Shown here: positions 29,001 through 34,531 of the stretch, piece after piece
Position numbering within the stretch: the first letter of the stretch is position 1
Layout: the number at the start of each line of letters is the position of its first letter
Assembly: GCA_026706815.1 (NCBI GenBank)
Contig: JAPOYA010000041.1
Coordinates: 221,928 to 263,866 of the forward strand
Direction of reading: 5' to 3'
Source: Acidimicrobiaceae bacterium
GTDB lineage: Bacteria > Actinomycetota > Acidimicrobiia > Acidimicrobiales > Aldehydirespiratoraceae
Length of the DNA: 41,939 nt
Notes under the pieces: generated by a model
What the model was told of the DNA's origin: nothing
The model's database searches: none
Seen by the model: only the letters and a program-made list of their open reading frames with translations
Made by a program: the position numbers and the translations under genes

Positions 29001-29769
29001 GGTTGTGTTGGCCATGAGGCAGGGGGTGGTGCCCAAGCAGCTCAACTTCAGCGATCCCAGCCCTGAGGTCGACTGGGACCGGATGCCGATAAAAGTCGTC
29101 TCCGAGACGATGGACTGGCCGCAGAATCCTGATCGGGCGCCGATGGCGGCGGTGAACTCCTTCGGGATCTCCGGCGCCAACGCCCACATAGTTGTCGAGG
29201 GCTACGGGACAGCGCCGGAGGGCTCTTCTGAACCAGGCAGACCGTGGCGGCCTGTCGGATCGCCCCGACTCGTGACCGCCGAGCAGGAGCAGCCTGGGGT
29301 CTCGGGCCAACAGTCTGACAAGAGACTCCTGCCCTTGTCGGCCAAGACGCCGCAGGCTTTGCGCGAGCTGGCGGACCGGTACCTCTGCTGGCTCGATGAA
29401 CATGCCGCTGAGCTGTCCACCCGAGGAGCCGCAAGTGATCCGCTGCTCTCGGATATGGCATGGACCGCCGGCGCTGGGCGCGGTCACTTTCCGCACCGGG
29501 CTGCGGTGGTGTTCAACGACGCGGAGTCGCTGCGCCGACAGCTCAACTCGCTGCGTGGGACTGGAGGGGTCCACCAGCGCCCGGACGACCCGGGCGCGGC
29601 GACAAGCGAGGCAGGCCCGGACCTTGTCGAGGCCGCAGCGGTCGAGTACGCGCAAGGCCGTGCTGTTCGATTCGAGTCGCTCTTCCAAGGTGAGACACGA
29701 CGCCGGATCCCGCTGCCCGACTACCCGTTCCAGCGCGAAAGGTTCTGGATCGAAACGAGACAACCCTGA
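20053..29769 (+). CDS. Type I polyketide synthase: KS-AT-DH-MT-ER-KR-ACP-KS with the last AT missing
   Basis: A 3238-residue megasynthase with AGGAG five bases before ATG 20053. Order with rough residues: KS1 20-448 (Cys193, His328, His368; DTACSSS, HGTGT, KTNVGH intact); KS-AT linker; AT 585-890 (Ser678 in GHSLGE; AGYHS at the specificity loop, His785); DH 955-1260 (His990 in HRVYGQVITP, Asp1175 in LLLDGCFQ); C-methyltransferase about 1360-1700 (VIEIGAGTGS near 1500); structural KR about 1720-1930; ER 1950-2236 (HAGAGGVGLAA near 2060); KR 2249-2483 (GGLGGIG; Ser2382, but His2395 where the catalytic Tyr is expected); ACP 2515-2605 (Ser2556 in GMDSLM); KS2 2632-3050 (Cys2796 in DLACASS, His2931, His2971). 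After KS2 come the KS-AT linker and then, without any AT, the post-AT motif PLPDYPFQRERFW and the stop. This is the domain set of highly reducing synthases that make methyl-branched acyl chains. No thioesterase is present. The product is unknown. Confidence 0.93.
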   Translation: MADERRIPDANDDLGGSGESIAVVGMACRFPGADDLSAFWNLLQDGRSAITEGVPGSGTGRIGELFQDSGVQNDACRFAGFIDGIDQFDASFFRISPVEAQLLDPQQRLMLETSWQALEDAGIDADQLKGSRAGVYAGISNNDYRGLILTDSATAEAAVSLYSVSGTSFNTAIGRVAFALGLQGPALAVDTACSSSLAAVHLAVSGLQRGEADLALAGGVHVILSARLFELRGNAGMLAPDGRCKTFDAGADGYVRGEGCGILVLKRLSDAEADGDRIWGVIRGTALNQDGAGTGLTVPNGEAQEQVIAEALSRAGTSPFEVDYVEAHGTGTPVGDPIELTAAAAAYCLERDADQPLFIGSVKTNVGHLEPAAGVAGLIKVMLSMKQQTIPKHLNFQEPNPVIDWDRLPLRVTAESTPWPRHKDRMPIAGVSGFGWSGTNAHIIVEACGDLDTGPAGPGEQRWPEGPARLIPLPSAEDAAVVSEGAVPVQRPARLLPLSGKSPQARKELAGSYLRWLDERSDEPAGPHSELLADMSWTAAVGRSHFSHRAGVVFQDAESLRRELSELVDSSDEAPRSSGAGNDKVAFVYTGQGSQWVGMGERLYESEPVARAVLDRCDELFREAEGASLLAVMFGRPDAEGDLDDPAWTQPAIYSLQCALTALWSSLGVDPGAVVGHSLGEIAAAHTAGVLSLADGLRLAVGRGALMSALDEPGAMAGVFAPLAEVETAVARQCAASGDPRLSVAADNGAHLMVSGPVSDVDAVLAGFESEGVQVRRLEKSAGYHSAMVDPILDGVEAIVSELTVSSPSMTLVSSMTGDVLGDGQAMDASYWRRQARQAVEYRGAVETLAELGVDAVIEIGPGSVLGPMTVLAWPTTHSSAEPAVLSSMKRPSERTPDPADGSGFLDAVAGAYQAGLEISLDALFAGESRCRIPLPGYPFQRQRHWVPAARRRRSSAGHPLLGALHESPRGELQFETEMDASDPAWLNDHRVYGQVITPGALYAAMAVSALRAGRDGPRSSVANRPVGDVAVEELQLHSPMAFPEPEADEAAGAEGRRVQLVFDDADSDARARFEIYSRGPSEDGWTLHAEGVVSSEGQTPETADSIDMEDLKAGLEPQGVSDFYRARAEAGIDLGAPFRTLNGLWASDGEALGDLSLPETARGADLDVHPLLLDGCFQVMAEARSAVGAGDGVAYLPFGWEKLWLAGPLPEAMTCHARLRDDSNPEDPSSAPPEVLTGDLAFYDQRGALIGGLVGYTVKRATRAAMLSAAGGLEDLLYEIAWRDRPLRSAMLPADFIPAPSAVAAGSEPFSAYLADEEVGADSRDALLADLERLAWSYARRAMDRLGWDLVTGEEVVADTLRDLLGVLPEHGRVFQRMLEMLAEAGVLTESAEGFVVKAGSADPLPEALASVPEELAEWMEQQYPHGATEIGLFRRSGAALPDVLAGEADALALLFSSGEPSAADLYLKAPVARAANRMLRDAVAALLAERPEGRRLRVIEIGAGTGSATASVLPELGGQSFDYAYTDISAGFFAEAEARFGGAESSIDYRVLDIENDPVEQGFDNHGYDLVIASNVLHATRCLNETLDHCRRLLAPSGCLLALENLRGQGWLDLTFGQLDGWWRFADDYRPHHALAGPDVWQQALSDAGFVESEVLGVDRSDTAREPDRGVIVAQGPAEVSELPGAWIVAADSGGSAEALGRELALQNQAVVIVGDQDPDDPGPSDSAAGSKALLSPLSHDPGVSRVSLPMDQRESWQTLFESVPGEVALRGVVHLVSLDSGGAQVTAEQLARDTTRTTASALALMQGISDADAAPANGVWIVTRGAQVLEHEPAEGIASSLLWGFGKVLAREAPHLNARMIDLDPAEPLPLPELSNELLHPDAETHVAYRLGLRQAARLARQGAASGRPSLPDPAGGVNWLLEPDSSGALDGVGVGPCPVVQLAPQEVRVAVEAAGLNFWDMFRALGVIEEGLLGGEFCGRVIEVGAEVSEVAAGDRVVGLAFGAFGAEAVTDSAMVSPAPEGPPSAALATVPTAFVSALLSFDLAGLSAGERVLIHAGAGGVGLAAVQLAQAAGAEVFATASAPKQAYLRSLGVDHVFDSRRTSFGEQILEATGGEGVQVVLNSLTGPGFIDASLSCLAEGGRFVEMARVDILSEEEMSAARPDVAYWILELDVLKESDPATPGDALRRLMDRLGAGELSPLVHTRWSLAEAGSAMKYMQAARHIGKIVLANSALETGRLRDDRTYLVTGGLGGIGCAVAEWLADRGAGAIVLNGRREPDPEAIETVSDLRRRGVAVSVELADVTDPAAIDAMLARMDAALPPLGGVIHSAGALSDGALTNQTWEKFTEVLWPKMLGAWHLHRATENLDLDMFVLFSSVAGVMGNPGQSNHAAANAFLDQLAGHRRALGLPGQSIAWGAWSGLGEAEEHRERIAAQLEAAGTGWITPEQGIRAFDRLVRQDVTMGMVAAVDWRVLSEGPDAPSPLLQDLLSATGSTGESESSADVLADLLDAGATEREQILAGFLQQELRAVMRLPELPSESAEFADLGMDSLMAVELRNRLNRAFAGECTVSNTAVFNYPNVDGLARFLASELGRPGEAETLEQDAEAVTEIPPRSVDSADEDGEDGIAIVGMACRFPGAEDLSAYWRLLAAGENTVTDGRQDGGSWEGVPGDPAAVDAADRRGSFIDGIDCFDPTFFRISPKEAATVDPLQRLLLETSWQAVEDAAIDPDRLKGSRSGVYVGVGASEYRSLIDKIGLSGVHLNTAGSVAVGRVAFTLGFEGPAVPLDLACASSLVAVHQASESLRRAEIDLALVGGVNAVLSSSITRALEESGMLSVKGQCSSFDASADGYVRGEGCGVVVLKRLKDAEQDGDRIWGVVRGSAVNQSGTGLALTVPSGRAQQRVMAEALARAGAGAGEVDYVEAHGAGTAVGDAVEAGAVAAVYGRGRSEDSPLWIGSVKTNIGHLESASAMAGLIKVVLAMRQGVVPKQLNFSDPSPEVDWDRMPIKVVSETMDWPQNPDRAPMAAVNSFGISGANAHIVVEGYGTAPEGSSEPGRPWRPVGSPRLVTAEQEQPGVSGQQSDKRLLPLSAKTPQALRELADRYLCWLDEHAAELSTRGAASDPLLSDMAWTAGAGRGHFPHRAAVVFNDAESLRRQLNSLRGTGGVHQRPDDPGAATSEAGPDLVEAAAVEYAQGRAVRFESLFQGETRRRIPLPDYPFQRERFWIETRQP

Positions 29770-29799
29770 TCCCCTGATCCGCACTGATCCGCGTCCAGG

Positions 29800-29831
29800 G
29801 TGATTGACAATCACTCGCTCCTTGCTACGCT
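29800..29831 (+). promoter_or_regulatory. Promoter with palindromic operator for the stand-alone ACP gene
   Basis: TTGACA (29804-29809) and TACGCT (29826-29831) are 16 bp apart, a good vegetative promoter 36 bases before the ACP start. A perfect inverted repeat GTGATT-GAC-AATCAC (29800-29814) covers the -35 box, where a bound repressor would block polymerase. This suggests that the ACP can be transcribed separately from the synthase. Confidence 0.6.
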
Positions 29832-29867
29832 TTGCTCGCCATCAACTTGTGACCAAAGGAGCAGCAG

Positions 29868-30113
29868 ATGTCCTCGACTGAAGAGCGCATTAGGGAAATC
29901 GTCGATCAGACCGTCGAAATAGAGGGAAGAGATCCGGGTCAACCGCTGGATCTGAGCCGCAACGTTGCCGAAGTAGGAGTCTCCTCCTCCGACATCGTGG
30001 CGTTCTGGCGAATGGTCAACCAAGAGTTCGGCACCGACATTTCCGCGGAGGAATTCGCCGAGTTGCTGACGCCCCAGGATCTCATCAACCACCTCGAGTC
30101 TGCTGCCGGCTGA
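29868..30113 (+). CDS. Stand-alone acyl carrier protein with an SSS motif
   Basis: An 81-residue protein starting at ATG 29868 with AAAGGAG at 29855-29861. The helical plan is that of an acyl carrier protein: helix 1 EERIREIVDQTVEI, then EVGVSSSDIVAFWRMVNQEF for the phosphopantetheine site and helix 2, FGTDIS, and a final LTPQDLINHLE. The usual D-S-L is replaced by Ser39-Ser40-Ser41; Ser40 aligns with the phosphopantetheine serine and is kept. It lies 98 bases after the synthase on the same strand, so it may receive the chain from the terminal KS or load the synthase. No dedicated phosphopantetheinyl transferase is in the window. Confidence 0.8.
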   Translation: MSSTEERIREIVDQTVEIEGRDPGQPLDLSRNVAEVGVSSSDIVAFWRMVNQEFGTDISAEEFAELLTPQDLINHLESAAG

Positions 30114-30134
30114 TTCTGGAGTCAGTCGGTCGAG

Positions 30135-30764
30135 TCAGTTGGAGCTGTTGGCCGGCCCGTCGAGTGGGCCGTAATGCTGGTCCCATGCCCAGCGGACCGC
30201 GTCCGCGGCTATGGACGGATGGAACCGCCAACGCCCGAGTTGAAGCTCGGCGTCGTCGACTGCATCACCGCACTCGACCAGACCGAGAGCCAATCGGCGC
30301 GCTCTGCGCTGGATCGTTTCGTTGTTCAAACGGAGTTCGCCCTCAAGAAACACGGCGTGCTCGTGCTGACGGCGCGGCGACAGGCGGCTCACTTGCGCGC
30401 GGTTGAGCGGCGGCAGTCTCCGTCGTACCTCGACCTCTGTGGGCGACAGCGAGCGAACGACGCTGAATCGACACGCTCGCTCGAAGCTCCTGGTCAAAGG
30501 GCCTGCTCGACCTACTCGCCGCCCCAGACCCAGGGCTGAGGCCGTAGCCTTGAAGTTGAGGTCGAACCCCTCGGGGGACTCCTCCAAAGACTGGGCACAG
30601 TGCCTCAACAGCAGAATTGTGGTCGGCCCGAGCACGCCGAGCCAGAACTTCTCAACATAGTGGGACCTGGGATCGTGTCCCAGCCGATCGACGATCGGGT
30701 CTCCCCAAGGGGTGACCCGAAGCTGATCCAATGCTGGTGCCAGCAATAGGGTCGGTGATTCCAT
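30135..30764 (-). CDS. Conserved actinobacterial protein of unknown function
   Basis: A 209-residue protein starting at ATG 30764, preceded by GGGAG. The N-terminal part has a pattern I have seen in many actinobacterial hypothetical proteins: LGHDPRSHYVEKFWLGVLGP followed by TTILLLRHCAQSLEESPEGF, then a helical middle with LNFKATASALGLG and a basic VRRRLPPLNRAQVSRLSP. Conserved RRLPPL and the Arg-rich middle look compatible with nucleic-acid binding, but no named domain is visible and no function is claimed. It converges on the ACP gene, with 21 bases between stops. Its upstream promoter contains a perfect palindrome, so it is likely regulated and could be autoregulated. Confidence 0.75.
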   Translation of the reverse strand: MESPTLLLAPALDQLRVTPWGDPIVDRLGHDPRSHYVEKFWLGVLGPTTILLLRHCAQSLEESPEGFDLNFKATASALGLGRRVGRAGPLTRSFERACRFSVVRSLSPTEVEVRRRLPPLNRAQVSRLSPRRQHEHAVFLEGELRLNNETIQRRARRLALGLVECGDAVDDAELQLGRWRFHPSIAADAVRWAWDQHYGPLDGPANSSN

Positions 30765-30797
30765 TTGATGCTCCCGCCGGTATACAACGCCAGCAGC

Positions 30798-30825
30798 AGT
30801 ATAACTGTATTTGAATACATGTCAA
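30798..30825 (-). promoter_or_regulatory. Consensus promoter with a perfect palindrome in the spacer
   Basis: On the minus strand TTGACA (30825-30820) and TATACT (30803-30798) are separated by exactly 16 bp, a near-perfect sigma-70 promoter 34 bases before ATG 30764. The spacer holds TGTATT-TG-AATACA (plus-strand 30806-30819), a perfect inverted repeat occupying 14 of the 16 bases. A dimeric regulator bound there would compete with polymerase. Confidence 0.75.
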
Positions 30826-30899
30826 GCAATATTGTTCTTCAGGTGCAATTTTCTTGCAGGAGTCGAAGGGCAACGGGCTGGACGGCCTAGTCTCTGTCG

Positions 30900-31697
30900 A
30901 TGGCTGAGACTGCTTCTGAGGATTTGGCCGATAGTGCCCGCGAGTTGATCGACGACGCAGAGTCGATCGCCGTGCTGTGCGGAGCTGGGATCTCCACGGA
31001 CTCCGGGATACCCGACTTCAGAGGGCCGCAGGGACTGTGGACCAAGAACCCGGAGGCCGAGAAAGCGTCCAACATCCGCTATTACGTCAGCGATCCGGAA
31101 GTTCGCAGGACGAATTGGGAACGCCGCGCCTCAGGCCGACTGTGGGCCGACGTCGAACCCAATATCGGACATCTGGCGCTGGTTCACCTTGAGAAGCGCC
31201 GGAAGCTTCACACGCTGATCACCCAGAACATCGACGAGTTGCACCAGCGCGCCGGCAGCGATCCGGCCAAGGTCGTGGAGATCCATGGCACGACAAGGAA
31301 AGCGGCGTGTTTGTCGTGTGCCTGGCGTGCGGAGATGGAAGTCGTTCTGGACCGGGTTCGGGCGGGCGAAGAAGACCCGTCTTGTCCTGACTGCGGGGGA
31401 ATTCTGAAGTCGGCGACGGTTTCGTTCGGCCAGGCCCTGGACCCGGTCGACCTTCAGCGCTCAGAAGAAGCGGCCGCAGAGGCGGACTTGTTCATGGCCG
31501 TCGGCACTTCGCTCACGGTGTATCCGATCAACCAGACGGTGGTGATCGCCAAGAACAGCGGCGCGCGGATCGTGATCCTCAACGCTGAAGCAACCCCATA
31601 TGACGGCATCGCCGATGTCGTGTTGCAGGAATCGATCAGCGAAGTGCTGCCGGTGATCGTCGGAATGGCAAATCCCGACTCGCAAGGTAGGGTTTAG
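30900..31697 (+). CDS. NAD-dependent protein deacylase (sirtuin, Sir2 family)
   Basis: This 265-residue sirtuin starts at ATG 30900 with no clear ribosome site, so it may be leaderless. The NAD motifs are intact: CGAGISTDSGIPDFRGPQGLW is represented by GAGIS at 28-32 and GIPDFRGP at 36-43, followed by TQNID at 108-112. The catalytic base is His129 in EIHGT. A zinc ribbon is formed by Cys137, Cys140, Cys162 and Cys165. Sirtuins remove acyl groups from lysines using NAD+ in the cytoplasm. The stop is 3 bases before the rhodanese-MoeB gene, so the two are co-transcribed; why a deacylase is paired with sulfur transfer is not clear. Confidence 0.92.
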   Translation: MAETASEDLADSARELIDDAESIAVLCGAGISTDSGIPDFRGPQGLWTKNPEAEKASNIRYYVSDPEVRRTNWERRASGRLWADVEPNIGHLALVHLEKRRKLHTLITQNIDELHQRAGSDPAKVVEIHGTTRKAACLSCAWRAEMEVVLDRVRAGEEDPSCPDCGGILKSATVSFGQALDPVDLQRSEEAAAEADLFMAVGTSLTVYPINQTVVIAKNSGARIVILNAEATPYDGIADVVLQESISEVLPVIVGMANPDSQGRV

Positions 31698-31700
31698 GTC

Positions 31701-32876
31701 ATGGCCAGTTTCCGTGAGCTTCTCCAGCGGGCGAAAGCGTCGATCACCGAGGTCGACACTGCTGGGGGGCAAGAACTTCTCGACCAGGGGTACCTGCTCT
31801 TGGATGTGCGCGAGCCCGACGAATACGAACAGGGCGCGATCTTGGACTCGATTCACATTCCGCGAGGACAGATTGAGTCGAGCATCGAGAACCGTCTGCC
31901 GGACCGCGGAACCAGACTGGTGGTCATGTGCGCCGGCGGGGTGCGTTCCGCCTTCGCCGTGCAGACGTTGGAGCAACTCGGCTACGACAACTCCGTCTCA
32001 ATGGACGGCGGCTTCAACAAATGGAAGGACGAGGGCCGCCCATGGACGCGGCCGCGGACCCTCACACCCGAGCAGCGCAGCCGTTACCAACGTCATCTTC
32101 TCGTCCCCGAGGTCGGTGAGGAAGGCCAGCTGAAGCTGCTCGAATCGAGAGTGCTGCTGCTCGGAGCCGGAGGACTCGGCTCACCTGCAGCGCTGTACTT
32201 GGCAGCCGCAGGGGTCGGGACGCTCGGCGTCATCGACATGGACGTCGTCGACGAGTCGAATCTGCAGCGACAGATCCTCCACAACATCGATCGGATAGGG
32301 GAGCGCAAGGTCGACTCCGCCAAGAAGACTCTCACCGGCCTCAACCCCGATGTCGACGTGGTTGCCTACGACGTTCGCCTCGGCGCCGACAACATCATGG
32401 AGATATTGACTGGATACGACCTCGTCGTCGACGGGGCGGACAACTTTCCGAGTCGCTATCTGCTCAACGACGCCAGCGTCAAACTTGGAATCCCGGTCGT
32501 CCACGGTTCGATCTTCCGTTTTGAGGGCCGAATCACGGTCTTCGACCCCCGTCGAGGGCCGACATATCGGGACATGCTGCCAGAGGCGCCCCCAGCGGAG
32601 ATGGCGCCGTCCTGTGCGGAGGCGGGCGTGCTGGGCGTTCTGCCCGGAATAGTCGGCAGCATCCAAGCGCTGGAAGCTCTCAAGTTGCTGCTGGGAGTGG
32701 GGGAGCCGTTGCGCGGGCGCCTAGTGGTATTCGATGCCTTGGAGATGAGCTTTCGCGAGTTCAAACTGCGTGTCGATCCCGACAACGAGGTCACCTGGGA
32801 AAACCGGGACCGGATCGAGGTCGCCGAACTCGACGGGCTCTGCATGCCGGCCTTCACCGAGAACACGAGCAGTTGA
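31701..32876 (+). CDS. Rhodanese-MoeB/ThiF fusion (sulfur-carrier adenylyl/sulfurtransferase, reversed order)
   Basis: A 391-residue fusion starting at ATG 31701. Residues 10-115 are a rhodanese domain with LLDVREPDEYEQGAI and the active Cys77 in VMCAGGVRS. Residues 120-375 are an E1-like adenylyltransferase: RYQRHLLVPEVG, nucleotide loop GAGGLGS at 155-161, DGADNFPSRY, and the PSCAEAGVLG loop with Cys305. The enzyme would adenylate the C-terminal Gly-Gly of a MoaD/ThiS-type carrier and pass sulfur from a rhodanese persulfide, for molybdopterin, thiamine or cysteine synthesis. In MoeZ and MOCS3 the rhodanese is at the C-terminus; here it is at the N-terminus. The CxxC zinc pairs of E. coli MoeB are not evident. 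Confidence 0.88.
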   Translation: MASFRELLQRAKASITEVDTAGGQELLDQGYLLLDVREPDEYEQGAILDSIHIPRGQIESSIENRLPDRGTRLVVMCAGGVRSAFAVQTLEQLGYDNSVSMDGGFNKWKDEGRPWTRPRTLTPEQRSRYQRHLLVPEVGEEGQLKLLESRVLLLGAGGLGSPAALYLAAAGVGTLGVIDMDVVDESNLQRQILHNIDRIGERKVDSAKKTLTGLNPDVDVVAYDVRLGADNIMEILTGYDLVVDGADNFPSRYLLNDASVKLGIPVVHGSIFRFEGRITVFDPRRGPTYRDMLPEAPPAEMAPSCAEAGVLGVLPGIVGSIQALEALKLLLGVGEPLRGRLVVFDALEMSFREFKLRVDPDNEVTWENRDRIEVAELDGLCMPAFTENTSS

Positions 32877-33021
32877 CCGCGTATCTGGCTGGATGACCGC
32901 GAATCAGGCTGAACGACCCTGTGTGCAACCTCAGCCGTCCGCGCAGGTACGCTTCTGAGCGCCATTGCACCCAGCGTGATCGAGTGATCGAGTTCAGGAG
33001 ACTTCCATCCGTCAGTACTTT

Positions 33022-34350
33022 GTGAGCCTTCGGGACCGCAGCCCACTCCCTGAGGGCGCAACCGCCATCGGCGTCGGCTTGGTGATCAACGGAATCGCCA
33101 CCTACGCATTCCTGGTGGTGGCGCGACGCGCTCTCGGAGACGAGGCATACGGAGGGCTGGCCGTTCTTTGGGGGCTCGTCTACATCCTCGGACCAGGACT
33201 GTTTCAGCCGTTGGAGCAAGAGATCGCGCGGGCCACCGCAAACCGTGCGAGCAGGCAGGAGGGCAGCGCACCAGTGCTTCGCCAGGCCACCCGCATCGGC
33301 CTTGTCCAACTGTTGCTCGTCGAAGTCGCCGTGATCCTGGCATGGCCCCTGGGCCTTGACGGACTGCTGGACCACAACGTTTCTCTGCTGGTCGCCCTGC
33401 TGTTCGCTCTGGCGTGTTTCATGGGGGCCGAATGCGTCCGCGGTGTGCTGTCCGGGCGACACGAGTTCAATCGCTACAGGTCTTACTTCGCCGTCGAAGG
33501 CAGCGCCAGACTCCTGGTCGCCGGTGTGCTTGCGATCATCGGAGTTCAGGCTGTGGGGGCCTACGCGACCGCCCTCGCGATTGCCTTCGCCTCGGCGGCC
33601 GTCGTGGCGATCGGCTCATTGCGGCCTTTCGTGGAACCCGGGCCGCCCGCACCGCTGGGGGAGTTCACACCGGCTCTGGGCTGGCTGTTGCTCGCTTCGC
33701 TCTCGGAGGCTTTCCTGCTCAACGTCGGCCCAGTCGCTCTGGAGATTGTCGGCGACGATCTCGGTGAAGAGGTTCCGGGAGTGTTCCTCAACGGACTGAT
33801 CGTCTCTCGCGTTCCGCTCTTCTTCTTCCAGGCCGTGCGGGCGGCACTGCTTCCGAATCTGGCAAGCCTGGCGGGCGACGACGACCTCAACGGTTTCCGA
33901 GATCTGCAGCTTCGGCTGGTGGCCGCGGTGGTGAGCGTGGCCGCGGTCTGGGTGGTGGTGATGGCATTCATCGGCCCTTGGTTGGTCGAGTTCCTGTTCG
34001 GCGACCAGATCGGTTCGCGGGAGATGGCCTTGCTCGCTGCGAGCGGGGCCGGTCTGATGATCTTCCTCTCGCTGTCATTGGGACTTGTCGCACTGGATCA
34101 CGCTCGGCTGGCAGTGGTCGGATTCGTGGTCGGTGTAACCACCTTCCTCACGATTGCTGCCGCCAACGAGCTGTTCTTGCAAGCCGAACCGTTCTCGCTG
34201 GTCGCTTCGGCGCTGGTGGCAGCAGTCGGCGCGGGCGCGATCGTCACCGCAGGTTTGCTGCGCTACGAATACGCCCTGCACGCCCGCGCCGGTCGACTCC
34301 CCGAAACCGAAACCGACCCCGACCCGACTCCGCCCTCAAGCATCCTCTGA
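33022..34350 (+). CDS. Polysaccharide-export (Wzx-like) flippase family membrane protein
   Basis: A 442-residue membrane protein starting at GTG 33022; an upstream TTCAGGAGAC sits 25 bases away, so the exact start is uncertain. It has about 12-14 hydrophobic helices across the length, opening with GVGLVINGIATYAFLVVARR and GDEAYGGLAVLWGL, typical of MATE/MOP-superfamily lipid-linked sugar flippases. The tail is a short Pro/Asp-rich cytoplasmic end. It precedes the dTDP-rhamnose genes and probably moves a lipid-linked oligosaccharide across the membrane. The 32877-33021 gap holds no gene I can support. Confidence 0.82.
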   Translation: MSLRDRSPLPEGATAIGVGLVINGIATYAFLVVARRALGDEAYGGLAVLWGLVYILGPGLFQPLEQEIARATANRASRQEGSAPVLRQATRIGLVQLLLVEVAVILAWPLGLDGLLDHNVSLLVALLFALACFMGAECVRGVLSGRHEFNRYRSYFAVEGSARLLVAGVLAIIGVQAVGAYATALAIAFASAAVVAIGSLRPFVEPGPPAPLGEFTPALGWLLLASLSEAFLLNVGPVALEIVGDDLGEEVPGVFLNGLIVSRVPLFFFQAVRAALLPNLASLAGDDDLNGFRDLQLRLVAAVVSVAAVWVVVMAFIGPWLVEFLFGDQIGSREMALLAASGAGLMIFLSLSLGLVALDHARLAVVGFVVGVTTFLTIAAANELFLQAEPFSLVASALVAAVGAGAIVTAGLLRYEYALHARAGRLPETETDPDPTPPSSIL

Positions 34351-34383
34351 GCGGGCCCGGCCAGCGGGCGCGGCCCGGCGAGC

Positions 34384-34462
34384 GAAGCGAACAAGAGCGG
34401 GGAAGAGCGGAAGAGCGGAGGCGGAGCGCAGCGGACGAAGAGCGGAACGAAGAGCGGGGGTG
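34384..34462 (+). repeat. Purine-rich GAAGAGCGG repeat tract
   Basis: Between the flippase and rmlA the sequence is a run of AGAGCGG-type units: AAGAGCGG occurs about five times (for example in GGGGAAGAGCGGAAGAGCGG), with variants GGAGCG and GAACG between. It is strongly biased to A/G on the plus strand. It could be a slippage-prone spacer or act on the RNA; no reading frame is supported. Confidence 0.55.
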
Positions 34463-34531
34463 GAGCGAACCGAACATCTTTCGAGGCTGCGGGTACGATG
34501 CGCTTGTGTTCTGGCTAAGGGCGATCAGCAT

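Noticed and set aside
29560..29769. Loss of the second AT through a frameshift
   Set aside because: The frame stays open through both flanking linkers to the natural post-AT motif; no AT sequence was seen in other frames here.
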